From Burkholderiales bacterium (GTDB lineage Bacteria > Pseudomonadota > Gammaproteobacteria > Burkholderiales > Burkholderiaceae_C): a stretch of DNA of 10,094 nt. Positions 1 through 6,792 of this stretch are shown in pieces. The stretch lies in assembly GCA_025354615.1 (NCBI GenBank), contig JANXMO010000646.1, positions 1-10,094 on the forward strand. Direction: 5' to 3'. The notes below the pieces were generated by a model that was given only the letters and a program-made list of their open reading frames with translations, ran no database searches and was not told where the DNA came from. Position 1 is the first letter of the stretch. Each line of letters begins with the position of its first letter. Position numbers and translations under genes: made by a program.

Positions 1-364
1 TGATGTCGGCGTCATTCACCGGGTTGGTTTTTTGCTGCTGGTTGAAAAGCTCACGAATCAAAATGCTTTGGCGAGCCAGCTCCATCTGGGCTTTGTAGTC
101 CGCCGTGGCTGCCAGGCCGCGTTTTTCAGCTTCCTGCAGAAACATTTCCCGCAGCACCACTTCGTCACGCACTTGCTGTTCCAATTCGGGTGTTTTGGGC
201 TGGCCCGCGCGGGTGGCTTGTTGCAGCAGGACTTCAGCCCGCGCCTTGGGCACGGCCTTGCCATTGACGATGGCTATGTTCTGAGCCTGCGCCGGTGCCG
301 CATTCAACACGCAGCTGGCGGCGAGCGTCAGCGCAACCCGCTGAACGGTTAAAACCTTTTTCAT
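1..364 (-). CDS. Peptidyl-prolyl cis-trans isomerase, SurA/PpiC (parvulin) type, N-terminal part only
   Basis: Partial gene: 121 codons from the ATG at 364 (read leftward) run off the window edge with no stop. The start MKKVLTVQRVALTLAASCV is a Sec signal peptide: KK, a hydrophobic stretch, then a likely signal peptidase I site after AQA at residue 27. The AASC at residues 15-18 is a weak lipobox-like alternative. The mature part begins with an IAIVNGKAVPKARAE segment followed by helices containing REMFLQEAEKRGL and ELFNQQQ. This is typical of the N-terminal chaperone arm that precedes the parvulin domain in periplasmic PpiC/SurA-like foldases. The catalytic domain lies outside the window, so enzyme activity is inferred from family only. 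It would help fold outer-membrane or periplasmic proteins. It follows bolA by 111 bases and is probably the last gene seen of the leftward operon. A GAGAAAG purine run lies a few bases before the start. Confidence 0.85.
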   Translation of the reverse strand, partial: MKKVLTVQRVALTLAASCVLNAAPAQAQNIAIVNGKAVPKARAEVLLQQATRAGQPKTPELEQQVRDEVVLREMFLQEAEKRGLAATADYKAQMELARQSILIRELFNQQQKTNPVNDADI

Positions 365-475
365 GGCGAAGTCTTTCTCGATGAGGGAATGTGATGAACA
401 GCAGCGGGGAGAAGGAGGATCGCCCCAAGACAGAAGCGGCTGCCGAGAGGCGGGCGCTGGGCGCCAGAAGGTTTT
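365..475. other. Short intergenic spacer between bolA and the PPIase gene
   Basis: This 111-base gap has no gene. A small inverted repeat lies at 453-465 (GGCGC-TGG-GCGCC). On the minus strand it falls just after the bolA stop but has no T-run behind it. A terminator that would separate bolA from the PPIase gene is therefore not supported, although the hairpin could attenuate or stabilise the message. Confidence 0.4.
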
Positions 476-745
476 TCAGTCTTCATCCGGCGCACGTGCG
501 TCGATTGCAAGGGCATGAATGCCACGCGACATCAACGGTGCAACGGCATCATAAACGAGCCGATGTCGGGCCAAACGCGTCAGTGCACGAAAGCGTTCGC
601 TGACCACGCGAACACTGAAATGCCGGCCTTCGCGTGCGCCTGCGTGGCCTTCGTGCAGGTGGCTGTCGTCTTGCACCGACAGGTACCGCAGCGGTTGCAA
701 GGCCGCGTGCAGCGCCGCTTCAATTTCGTGAGCGACAACACTCAT
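476..745 (-). CDS. bolA: BolA family protein
   Basis: The 89-residue product matches the usual BolA size. The family signature is visible as RFRALTRLARHRLVYDAV (residues 51-68) followed by GIHALAIDA (75-83), the conserved helix and last strand of the class II KH-like fold. Histidines at 29, 31, 34 and 61 are candidates for metal or Fe-S ligands shared with monothiol glutaredoxins. BolA proteins act in the cytoplasm as stress-responsive partners of glutaredoxins in Fe-S handling, and some bind DNA. The start overlaps the end of yciB by four bases (ATGA), so translation is probably coupled. Which BolA subfamily this belongs to (BolA or IbaG) cannot be decided here. A yciB-bolA-PPIase order fits my memory of Burkholderiales genomes. 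Confidence 0.9.
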   Translation of the reverse strand: MSVVAHEIEAALHAALQPLRYLSVQDDSHLHEGHAGAREGRHFSVRVVSERFRALTRLARHRLVYDAVAPLMSRGIHALAIDARAPDED

Positions 746-1413
746 GGAACGGCTTGTTCTTCATTGTTGGCGCGGCTCTTGATCGGCAACGCAGCAGGCG
801 GCGGCTGCAGGTGGCGACTTAAATAAAGCCCTTGCCCGAGGGTGAACAGCAACATCAACCCGGTGCCGCCAAACAGCTTGAAGTCGACCCAAGTGGCGGT
901 CGAAAAATGGTAGGCCACGTACAGGTTCAACAAGCCCATCAGCGCAAAAAACGCTACCCAGGCAACGTTCAGCCGTTGCCATATGGCCGCAGGCAACGCC
1001 ACTTGATCACCCAACAAGGTTTGTAAAAGGTTTTTACGCCATAGCGCTGCGCTGAGCCAAAAAGCGAGCCCCATTGCCCAATACAAAACGCTGGGTTTCC
1101 ATTTGATGAAGGTTTCGTTGTGGAACCAGACCGTGGCACCACCCATCAAAACCACCAAGGCCAGGCTGATCCACAGCATCAAATCAATTTTTTTCCCACG
1201 CATCAGCAGCACAACGATTTGCATCACGGTGGCCAAGATGACCACCATCGTCGACAGCAATACCGGTGCCTCGGTGGCCCCCACCACACCACCCGAGACC
1301 AGAAACCCGAACTGCTCGGTAGCGAACCGTGCTGCGCTTTCTGCGTGGGCCGATGCGTACTTGAAAGTACCAAAAAACAGCAGGATGGGTAAGAAATCAA
1401 GTAGAAATTTCAT
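742..1413 (-). CDS. yciB: YciB / septation protein A family inner-membrane protein
   Basis: The 223-residue, strongly hydrophobic protein begins MKFLLDFLPILLFFGTFKY, the hallmark start of the YciB (IspZ, septation protein A) family. Other family blocks are KKIDLMLWISLALVVLMGG and FIKWKPSVLYWAMGLAFW (FHNETFIKWKPS), plus RLNVAWVAFFALMGLLNLYVA. Five to six membrane helices are apparent. The C-terminal tail (about residues 205-223) is hydrophilic and variable. YciB sits in the inner membrane and is linked to cell-envelope synthesis and division; its biochemical role is not settled. The stop overlaps the bolA start, and the start lies 23 bases after the msrB stop. No strong Shine-Dalgarno precedes the ATG. 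Family assignment is confident from sequence; function rests on family knowledge. Confidence 0.93.
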   Translation of the reverse strand: MKFLLDFLPILLFFGTFKYASAHAESAARFATEQFGFLVSGGVVGATEAPVLLSTMVVILATVMQIVVLLMRGKKIDLMLWISLALVVLMGGATVWFHNETFIKWKPSVLYWAMGLAFWLSAALWRKNLLQTLLGDQVALPAAIWQRLNVAWVAFFALMGLLNLYVAYHFSTATWVDFKLFGGTGLMLLFTLGQGLYLSRHLQPPPAALPIKSRANNEEQAVP

Positions 1414-1436
1414 CGCCGCGTGGGTCCAAGGCTGTT

Positions 1437-1850
1437 TCAGGGAACCGCATCGAAGTCAATCGATGCGGAGTTGATGCAAAAGCGCTCACCGCTGGGCTGT
1501 GGGCCATCGTTGAACACGTGGCCCAGGTGCGAACCGCAATTCTTGCACCGCACTTCCACGCGCACCATCCCGTGGCTGCGGTCCGTCACCCGCTCGACCA
1601 CCTCGCTGTTGATGGCTTCCCAGTAGCTGGGCCAGCCACAGCCCGCATCGAACTTGGCTTCCGCGCGGAACAACGGCGTGCCGCAGCCAACGCAGTTGTA
1701 CCGGCCGGCTTCCCAATGGTCCCAGTACTGGCCGCTGAACGCGCGTTCGGTAGCGCCGTGACGTGCCACCTCGTATTGCATGCCGTCGAGCTGGGCACGC
1801 CATTCGGCGTCGCTCTTGCGCAAAGGGTAGCGGGTGTCGTCAGAGGTCAT
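1437..1850 (-). CDS. msrB: Peptide-methionine (R)-S-oxide reductase MsrB
   Basis: MsrB reduces the R form of methionine sulfoxide in proteins using thioredoxin, repairing oxidised proteins in the cytoplasm. The 137-residue sequence has all expected landmarks. Zinc cysteines are in NCVGCG (C53, C56) and RCKNCGS (C102, C105). The substrate pocket motif is GCGWPSYW (70-77), with the [11 protein letters not shown] block at 107-117. The catalytic cysteine is C125 in [11 protein letters not shown]. There is no signal peptide and no fused MsrA, so this is a stand-alone single-domain enzyme of normal length. Its start overlaps the selO stop by four bases (ATGA), suggesting translational coupling. Pairing with SelO makes sense because both are tied to oxidative stress. 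Confidence 0.97.
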   Translation of the reverse strand: MTSDDTRYPLRKSDAEWRAQLDGMQYEVARHGATERAFSGQYWDHWEAGRYNCVGCGTPLFRAEAKFDAGCGWPSYWEAINSEVVERVTDRSHGMVRVEVRCKNCGSHLGHVFNDGPQPSGERFCINSASIDFDAVP

Positions 1851-3355
1851 GATGAGCAGGAGATATCGAGTTGTTGCGCCCAGGCGGGCGGAAAGTCAGC
1901 ATACGCGGCGGCATCCGCTTGCTCGTCGAACGGCTGTTGCAAGAGGCTCATCAAGCGGTGAACTTCGTTGAAGTCGCCATTGCGGGACTCCTCGATCGCT
2001 GCTTCGGCCAAATGGTTGCGCAGCACGAACCGCGGGTTGATGCGGTTCATGCCCGCGGCACGCTGTGCATCAAATGAATTTTCCGCCCGCAGGCGCTGCC
2101 GGTAGCGGGCGCCCCAAGCGTCAAATGCATCACGGTCAATGAAAAGGTCGCGCACCGCGTCGTTGCGCGCGCCATCATCGCTGTTGAATTGCGCCAGGCG
2201 GCGCCAGGTGATGGTGTAGTCGACTGCATTCGCGGCCATCAGTTGCAACCAGTCTTCGGCCAGACTGACATCGTCCGCCTGGTGGTCGATCAGCCCCAGT
2301 TTTGCATTGAAGCACCGCTTTCTGGCTGCTTCATAGACCACGGTATAGGGCGCCAGTGCATTGGCTGCTGCATCCCGATCGTCTATCAGCGGCTGCAGAG
2401 CGTGAGCAAAAGCATGCAAGTTCCACCACGCGGCCTGTGGCTGTTGTGAATAGGCGTATCGGCCACCGGTGTCAGAGTGGTTGCAGATGTGGTCGGGGTC
2501 ATAAGCGTCAAGAAACCCGAAAGGGCCGTAATCAATCGTCAAGCCGAGTACCGACATGTTGTCGGTGTTCATCACGCCGTGGCAAAACCCCACAGCTTGC
2601 CATTGGGCCATCAGCTCCGCCGTGCGAAGCGTCACGGCTCGCAGCAAGGCGGCATACGGCGCAGCGGCTTCGCGGCAATCCGGGTAGTGGTGGTCAATCA
2701 CAAAATCAGCCAGCGCGCGCAGTTCAACCGGCTGCTGGTTCGCCGCGAAATGCTCAAAATGGCCGAAACGAATGAAACTCGGCGCCACGCGGGTGACGAC
2801 CGCAGCGGTTTCCCACGTTTCACGCCGCACCGGTAGAGCCGAGCCGGTGAGGCACAGCGCGCGCGTGGTCGGAATGCCCAGCGCCTGCATGGCTTCCGAA
2901 CACAAGAACTCGCGGATCGAAGAGCGCAGCACGGCCCGACCATCGCCGCGGCGCGAATATGGCGTTGGGCCGGCACCTTTGAGTTGCAGCTCGAGCGGCC
3001 CGGCCGGGCTGTCGATTTCCCCCAGCCACAGGGCGCGCCCATCACCCAGCTGACCGGCCCAAACGCCGAATTGATGCCCGCTGTAGACGCTGGCCAACGG
3101 ACGCATCCCATCCCACATGGCGTTGCCGCTGAACACCGAGAGTGCGCTTGCGTCATCAGCCCAATCCGTGGGCCAGCCCATGTCGCGGGCGCACGCTTCA
3201 CTGCAGGCCACCCAATAGGGTTGTGGCAAGCCTTCAGCGGCCCACTCGGTATAAAACTGCAGGCCCAACCGTTGGAAGCGGTTGGACCAGTGCAGACCTG
3301 AGCCGGCTGACTGGCCTGTGCCAACGGGTGGGTGAGCTTGCGCTGCAGTGTCCAT
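1847..3355 (-). CDS. selO: Protein adenylyltransferase SelO (YdiU/UPF0061)
   Basis: SelO is a pseudokinase-fold enzyme that transfers AMP from ATP to Ser/Thr/Tyr of proteins, and in bacteria it is linked to oxidative stress. From the ATG at 3355 it is 502 residues. Visible blocks are [17 protein letters not shown] (92-108), [20 protein letters not shown] with likely nucleotide lysine K126, the SSIREF segment (145-150), [12 protein letters not shown] (D265/N266, catalytic and metal loop) and TIDYGPFGF (D275, metal). C291 in HICNHSD and C500 in the terminal CSS match the redox cysteine pair described for E. coli SelO. The usual bacterial Cys replaces the selenocysteine of animal SelO. The frame stays open upstream to an ATG at 3532, but those 59 extra codons are Arg/Pro/Trp-rich and not family-like. 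The 3355 start gives the normal N-terminus. A GTG two codons upstream (3361) is an alternative. Confidence 0.95.
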   Translation of the reverse strand: MDTAAQAHPPVGTGQSAGSGLHWSNRFQRLGLQFYTEWAAEGLPQPYWVACSEACARDMGWPTDWADDASALSVFSGNAMWDGMRPLASVYSGHQFGVWAGQLGDGRALWLGEIDSPAGPLELQLKGAGPTPYSRRGDGRAVLRSSIREFLCSEAMQALGIPTTRALCLTGSALPVRRETWETAAVVTRVAPSFIRFGHFEHFAANQQPVELRALADFVIDHHYPDCREAAAPYAALLRAVTLRTAELMAQWQAVGFCHGVMNTDNMSVLGLTIDYGPFGFLDAYDPDHICNHSDTGGRYAYSQQPQAAWWNLHAFAHALQPLIDDRDAAANALAPYTVVYEAARKRCFNAKLGLIDHQADDVSLAEDWLQLMAANAVDYTITWRRLAQFNSDDGARNDAVRDLFIDRDAFDAWGARYRQRLRAENSFDAQRAAGMNRINPRFVLRNHLAEAAIEESRNGDFNEVHRLMSLLQQPFDEQADAAAYADFPPAWAQQLDISCSS

Positions 3356-3361
3356 GTCCAC

Positions 3362-3367
3362 AGTGTA
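3362..3367 (-). promoter_or_regulatory. Possible -10 element for the selO operon
   Basis: The minus strand reads TACACT here, then six bases, then the selO ATG. No Shine-Dalgarno is seen before that ATG. If this is the real -10 box, transcription would begin at or next to the start codon and the message would be leaderless. A -35 match is poor (TTGGTC at about 19 bases spacing), so this is a suggestion only. Confidence 0.25.
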
Positions 3368-3438
3368 GGCAAGCGGGTTGATCCGTGACCAAGAAGGGTC
3401 AATCCGGGTGCGACAGGTGGCCATGATGGCGGGCCACT

Positions 3439-3465
3439 TTGACGCCAGCACCGGCCTTCTAGAAT
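3439..3465 (+). promoter_or_regulatory. Possible sigma70-like promoter for the small membrane protein / Dabb unit
   Basis: TTGACG (3439-3444) and TAGAAT (3460-3465) each match the sigma70 consensus at five of six positions, with a 15-base spacer, which is shorter than the ideal 17. The element lies in the divergent region between selO and the rightward small genes and would start transcription near 3472, about 50 bases before the first small start codon. Confidence 0.4.
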
Positions 3466-3521
3466 GCCAGGGCCGTGTGGCGTCAACAAATCTGTTTTTC
3501 CCCTGTCGAGGACAAGGCTTG

Positions 3522-3575
3522 ATGCGACTCAAAGCAATGCCACACCAACACCCCAGCCTGAACGTGCAACCGTGA
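3522..3575 (+). CDS. Possible 17-codon leader peptide coupled to the downstream membrane protein
   Basis: A short frame, [17 protein letters not shown], starts at the ATG at 3522, nine bases after a good Shine-Dalgarno GAGGA (3508-3512). It ends at a TGA that overlaps the GTG start of the next gene (GTGA at 3572-3575). The next gene has no Shine-Dalgarno of its own, so a ribosome ending here could restart at the GTG. The peptide resembles nothing I recognise. It has no run of a single amino acid that would suggest classical attenuation. Its value may be translational coupling only. Conservation is unknown and it could be chance. Confidence 0.35.
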   Translation: MRLKAMPHQHPSLNVQP

Positions 3576-3769
3576 AGGTGAATTCAAAAGCCATCGAAAA
3601 ATGGGTTTGGCTGCTGATTTACAGCGGCTTGCTGGTTTCGGCCTTGGGCTTGTCGTTGCTGCGCAAGCAAGTGCGCTGGGCCTGGTTTTTGGTGGGACTG
3701 GGAGCGGCGGCAGTTGTGGCCGGTGTGGTGTTGATCGTGGTTCGGTCCCGTATGAAAGCGCTTTCATGA
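3572..3769 (+). CDS. Small two-helix membrane protein, uncharacterised
   Basis: From the GTG at 3572 this encodes 65 residues. Two hydrophobic helices are clear: [20 protein letters not shown] (11-30) and [22 protein letters not shown] (about 37-58). They are joined by a short basic loop, RKQVR, and followed by a basic tail. The positive-inside rule suggests the loop is cytoplasmic with both ends outside, but the basic tail RSRMK argues the opposite, so topology is open. I do not recognise the family. A longer frame opens at ATG 3464, but its first 36 residues are low-complexity, polar and overlap the likely leader, so the GTG is preferred; a second GTG lies at 3578. Its stop overlaps the start of the Dabb gene (ATGA), implying co-expression and perhaps a shared role. 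Confidence 0.6.
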   Translation: MKVNSKAIEKWVWLLIYSGLLVSALGLSLLRKQVRWAWFLVGLGAAAVVAGVVLIVVRSRMKALS

Positions 3770-4080
3770 TCCGCCATGTCGTGATGTGGGAGCTTCACCA
3801 GCCGGAGGACGCACCGCGGTTCAAAGCGCTGCTTGATACTTGCCGGGCGCTGGTGCCTGGCATGGTCGAATTCGAGGTTGCCACTCGTAGCACAGCGCTG
3901 GAAGCGAATGTCGATGTGATGCTGGTGTCATGCTTTGCCGACGCTGCCGCGCTGGCGGCTTATCAGCACCATCCGCATCATCAGGCGGTGGCGGCTCAAT
4001 TGGCGCAGTGGCGCCGCGCTCGGCATGTGCTGGATTGCACAACCGCCTCATGCGCACAAATTTCACCCGCATTGCCTTGA
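3766..4080 (+). CDS. Dabb family (stress-responsive A/B barrel) protein
   Basis: The 104-residue protein begins [15 protein letters not shown] and contains FEVATRSTALEANVDVMLVSCFADAAALAAYQHHPHHQAV. This is the pattern of Dabb domains: a first strand with RHVVMW, a central strand D-x-x-LVS-x-F, and the AAYQxHPxHQ helix. Dabb proteins form dimeric ferredoxin-like barrels. Members range from plant stress proteins to small bacterial enzymes or ligand-binding proteins, and most bacterial ones have no known substrate. Histidines at 4, 68, 69, 71 and 72 could face the barrel. The ATG at 3766 is chosen because it overlaps the previous stop and gives the canonical N-terminus; an upstream extension to 3601 would overlap the membrane-protein gene. 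About the last 10 residues extend past the domain. Confidence 0.85.
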   Translation: MIRHVVMWELHQPEDAPRFKALLDTCRALVPGMVEFEVATRSTALEANVDVMLVSCFADAAALAAYQHHPHHQAVAAQLAQWRRARHVLDCTTASCAQISPALP

Positions 4081-4410
4081 CCGTTGCCGGCCGATAAGGC
4101 CACGGCGCCGCACAAGGCGTTGCAATGCATCACAGGTCGCGCCACCGCAAGGCGCGATAACTGTCACAAACAGCCCCTACGCTGCTGCTACGCAAATGCT
4201 TCGCACATTGCGCATTCAAGTCGATCGGTATTTGTCCGATGAAGACATCAGCAGTACGCACAGAAAAGGCAGGGAAGACCCGAACGGGTCGCGTTGTTTG
4301 TTAAGCCGATCGCATTGCTTTCAGGGAAAGTGCCACCTGCGCGTTCCGCAAAAGCTGCAAACATCGAAGGTTGTATTTGATGCACCCGGCAGTAACGGAG
4401 AGAAGTTCAC
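4081..4410 (+). promoter_or_regulatory. 330-base leader/promoter region of the HrpG-like gene with three inverted repeats
   Basis: No convincing gene lies here. The only long plus-strand frame across it (to 4414) is Arg/Cys-rich and out of frame with both neighbours. Three inverted repeats are seen: TCGCGCC-N7-GGCGCGA (4137-4157), ATCGG-N7-CCGAT (4224-4240) and GACCCG-AA-CGGGTC (4277-4290). None is followed by a T-run, so they look more like operators or mRNA hairpins than terminators. I could not pick a clear -35/-10 pair. A good Shine-Dalgarno, GGAGAGAA (from 4397), sits just before the ATG at 4411. A long untranslated leader would fit a tightly controlled regulator gene. Confidence 0.45.
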
Positions 4411-5232
4411 ATGAAGGTTCTTGTGTTTCAAAGCATTGGCGGGCCGCGCCCTGCATGGTTGTCACAACTGGAAATAGCGGCCGTCACGACCCGCTCGGTA
4501 GATTCAGTGGAAGCCTGTCTCGCACATCTGCGCGACGGCTCGTTCGACGCCATCGTCATGCCCGACAACGGCGCTCAAACCATGACAGCACTCGAACTGC
4601 TGTGCACGTCCACCGGCAGCACGGCGCCTGTTCTGGTCCTGGGTACCTCTGGCGGCAGCCGCTTGTTCGAAGCCATTCGCCTGGGTGCGACAGACTATGC
4701 CGATGATGTCGAGTCACTGTTGCACCGTCTGCATGCCCGAGTGGCGGTGCACGCGCGGGAAGTGCGCAAAACTTTGCGCTATGCCGATCTGGTGTTGGAT
4801 GTTGATTTGGGCATGGCGTGGCGTGGCAGCAAGGCTTGCACGTTGACGCGCCGTGAGTTTTTACTCGCCTATGAACTCGTCCGTGCAGGCGGCGCGGCTA
4901 TTGGCATTCAGGCCTTGTCGCTGCGCGTGTGGGGTTGTTCCAGCGATATCAGCAAGCGCACGATCGAGCAGCATGTGCACCGGCTGCGTCGCAAGCTGTT
5001 TCTTGACGGCACACCCGGCAACCGTATTCAAGCCATTTACGGGCATGGTTACAAGATGGACTTGCAATCCGCCCAGGCGCCAGTGGAGCGACGCAAACGT
5101 GTCGCCCCTGCCGCAAGCCCCGCAGGTGCGTGGGCGGCCGGGCCACCCGTTTTGCCACGCGAGCGCACCGAACGCCCGGAGCGCGACATGCCCACGCAAT
5201 ACTGGGTGCCCGAGCACCCGCTGGGCGCCTGA
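4411..5232 (+). CDS. hrpG: OmpR-type winged-helix regulator with degenerate receiver domain, HrpG-like
   Basis: 273 residues. The C-terminal effector (about 124-217) is a classic OmpR/PhoB winged helix: LTRREFLLAYELVRAGG, ALSLRVWG, then TIEQHVHRLRRKL and a final RIQAIYGHGYKMDL wing. The N-terminal part (1-115) has receiver-like spacing (VLVF, FDAIVMPDNG, APVLVLGTS, LGATDYADD) but lacks the key residues. There is no acidic pair after the first strand, the phospho-Asp position appears to be P51 with D52 beside it, and the switch lysine (usual TKPF) is replaced by DD. Control by ordinary phosphorylation is therefore doubtful. Residues 218-273 form a Pro/Arg-rich extension. It stands alone without a sensor kinase and converges on the HrpX-like gene. 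In Hrp group 2 loci, HrpG is an OmpR-family regulator acting above HrpX/HrpB. The name rests on context and domain type, so it is moderate. Confidence 0.6.
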   Translation: MKVLVFQSIGGPRPAWLSQLEIAAVTTRSVDSVEACLAHLRDGSFDAIVMPDNGAQTMTALELLCTSTGSTAPVLVLGTSGGSRLFEAIRLGATDYADDVESLLHRLHARVAVHAREVRKTLRYADLVLDVDLGMAWRGSKACTLTRREFLLAYELVRAGGAAIGIQALSLRVWGCSSDISKRTIEQHVHRLRRKLFLDGTPGNRIQAIYGHGYKMDLQSAQAPVERRKRVAPAASPAGAWAAGPPVLPRERTERPERDMPTQYWVPEHPLGA

Positions 5233-5301
5233 TCCCGATACAGCGCTGATTGCCCCTGCTCTTTTGCAGGCAGCGGCTGGCCAACACGCCCAGCCGGTTC
5301 T

Positions 5302-5322
5302 GCGGCATGCAGGTCATGCCGC
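5302..5322. terminator. Stem-loop between the convergent regulators, spanning the hrpX-like stop codon
   Basis: GCGGCATG-CAGGT-CATGCCGC is a perfect 8-bp stem with a 5-base loop, placed at the convergence of the two regulator genes and covering the stop of the minus-strand gene. Another small stem, CCTGC-N6-GCAGG, lies at 5255-5270. Neither has a T-run on either strand, so intrinsic termination is uncertain. It may act as a message 3' end stabiliser. Confidence 0.3.
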
Positions 5323-6792
5323 TTGCGCCACCATGTCATGCAGCGATTCGCGTGGCGCTGGTCCTTCACAGTCGCGGCGGGTTTGCGAAGGCGTTTCCTG
5401 GAAATTGCGGCGATAGGCTTGGGCCAGTGTTGAACGGTTGCGCATGCCCCAACGCGTCGCGATGTCGAGCACCGCTTTTTCCGGCTCATCCTGCAAGTCA
5501 CTGCGAATGCCGACCATGCGCCGGCTGCGGATCACTTCTGCGGGCGTTTCGCCAAGATAAGTGCGGAATGCGATTTGCAGTGCTCTCTCGGTAACGCCAA
5601 TGTGCTCGGCCACTTCGCGAACTGACAGCGTTGCATCGGCAATGTGCTCCAGCATGTACTGATACGCCTTGCGGTAGCGCAGTGGCAGGCGCAGTTGCGC
5701 TGCATCAGACTCCACCGGCGCTTCGACTGTTGCTGTCGTGCGCAGAGCCGGAACGCGAGCCAACTCTTTGCGAATGGCATTCAATGCATCTTGACTGTGC
5801 AGCTTGTAAGCACGAAGTGCTTCCGCAGGCCGGCCTTGCGCCTGGTAGAGCTTCGAAAGGCAGTACTCCAATTCGAGTGAATAGCGGTTTCGGCGCACGC
5901 TTTGCTCATCGCGGATCAGTGCTTTCAACACGTCATTGGCTGTGTGATTGATGCCTTGGGCCAACAAGCCCAGTGCCAGTTCAATTCGCACGCTGGTTTC
6001 GAAGCCTTGCATTTTCGAGCGCTGCAAAAAGCCCAGCATTTCCTCCGAGCTTCCATGTTGCGGGCTGGCCTCCTGCGCCAGTGGCAGTGCATGGCGCAGC
6101 ATCTTCAAACGCGTCTCGATCAACGCGCTGCCGCTATGGTGAATGATCGCTTTGTCGAGCATCTGGCGCAGCAGCGCCGGATCACTCGGGCTTTCGCCGT
6201 CGGCCTGGCGCCACAAGGCGTGATCGGACAGCGACTCACCGCAGCGCGTTGAGGCAGAGGCTTCTATTTCCAGCGAAAGGCAGTCCAGCACCTCCAGTAC
6301 CGGGCCGGGTTCATTGCTGGCACAGAGCTGGCGCGATGCAGTCATTGCGCGCCGTGCGGTGCGCAATTCGCCCAGGCGCAGCATCGAGACAGCCAGTCCA
6401 GCCAGCCCGTCGACGCGGCAGCTGATATCGCTGGCGGTGTCATCAGCCACTTCGCTGAAGCACTCGGCAGCGCGGCCGGGACGGTTCAGGTGCAGGTAGA
6501 CGGCACCCTGGTCGAGGGTTGAATGCGCCTTGATGAAGCTACGCGAAACGTCGCGGTAGTTGCGCTTGGCGCGTTCAAAAGCTTCTTGGGCATCTTCTTC
6601 GCGGCCGATCGCCAGCAAGATACGGCCCATCAGGTTGGCCAGCATGGCGCTCGACAGGGGTGAGTCCCCGGGGCGGTCCATGCGGGCATTGCCAATACTG
6701 AAAGCCGTTCCCAGGTCGCCTGCCAACACCATGCCCGAAAGATCGGAGTGGAACGGCTGAACGCGTTTTGCGTTGAGAGCAAACATCAACAT
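5314..6792 (-). CDS. hrpX: AraC-family transcriptional activator with helical N-terminus, HrpX/HrpB-like
   Basis: 492 residues. The C-terminus (about 374-472) is a double helix-turn-helix AraC domain. The first HTH is LSVREVAEHIGVTERALQIAF (about 389-409) and the second is AVLDIATRWGMRNRSTLAQAYRRNF (about 440-464), linked by GETPAEVIRSRRMVGIRSDL. TERALQ, TPAEVIR and the RNRSTL-x-YRR pattern resemble HrpX of Xanthomonas and HrpB of Ralstonia, which are about 475 residues. Most of the first 345 residues are alpha-helical repeats in TPR style (e.g. LGRILLAIGREEDAQEAFERA, KLYQAQGRPAEALRAYKLHS), as in those activators. HrpX/HrpB switch on type III secretion genes by binding PIP boxes, and one lies on the opposite strand about 170 bases upstream of this start. 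An AGGAG Shine-Dalgarno (6801-6805), eight bases before the ATG, fixes the start. A second in-frame ATG follows two codons on. Confidence 0.75.
   Translation of the reverse strand: MLMFALNAKRVQPFHSDLSGMVLAGDLGTAFSIGNARMDRPGDSPLSSAMLANLMGRILLAIGREEDAQEAFERAKRNYRDVSRSFIKAHSTLDQGAVYLHLNRPGRAAECFSEVADDTASDISCRVDGLAGLAVSMLRLGELRTARRAMTASRQLCASNEPGPVLEVLDCLSLEIEASASTRCGESLSDHALWRQADGESPSDPALLRQMLDKAIIHHSGSALIETRLKMLRHALPLAQEASPQHGSSEEMLGFLQRSKMQGFETSVRIELALGLLAQGINHTANDVLKALIRDEQSVRRNRYSLELEYCLSKLYQAQGRPAEALRAYKLHSQDALNAIRKELARVPALRTTATVEAPVESDAAQLRLPLRYRKAYQYMLEHIADATLSVREVAEHIGVTERALQIAFRTYLGETPAEVIRSRRMVGIRSDLQDEPEKAVLDIATRWGMRNRSTLAQAYRRNFQETPSQTRRDCEGPAPRESLHDMVAQAA

Noticed and set aside
411..420. 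Strong Shine-Dalgarno-like GAAGGAGGAT on the plus strand
   Set aside because: No start codon of a sensible gene follows at the right distance, and the surrounding genes are on the minus strand.
453..480. Plus-strand hairpin GGCGC-TGG-GCGCC followed by a T5 run, as an intrinsic terminator
   Set aside because: The T-run is short and six bases away, the stem is only 5 bp, and no plus-strand gene ends there.
3356..3532. N-terminal extension of SelO to the upstream ATG at 3532
   Set aside because: The extra 59 residues are not family-like and overlap the divergent promoter region; the ATG at 3355 gives the usual SelO N-terminus.
4160..4180. Pho-box-like CTGTCACAAAC
   Set aside because: Only the first half resembles the CTGTCAT repeat; the second half at an 11-base period does not match.
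3935..4414. 159-codon plus-strand frame across the gap before the HrpG-like gene
   Set aside because: It starts inside the Dabb gene in another frame, is Arg/Cys/Ser-rich, has no ribosome site and no recognisable motif.
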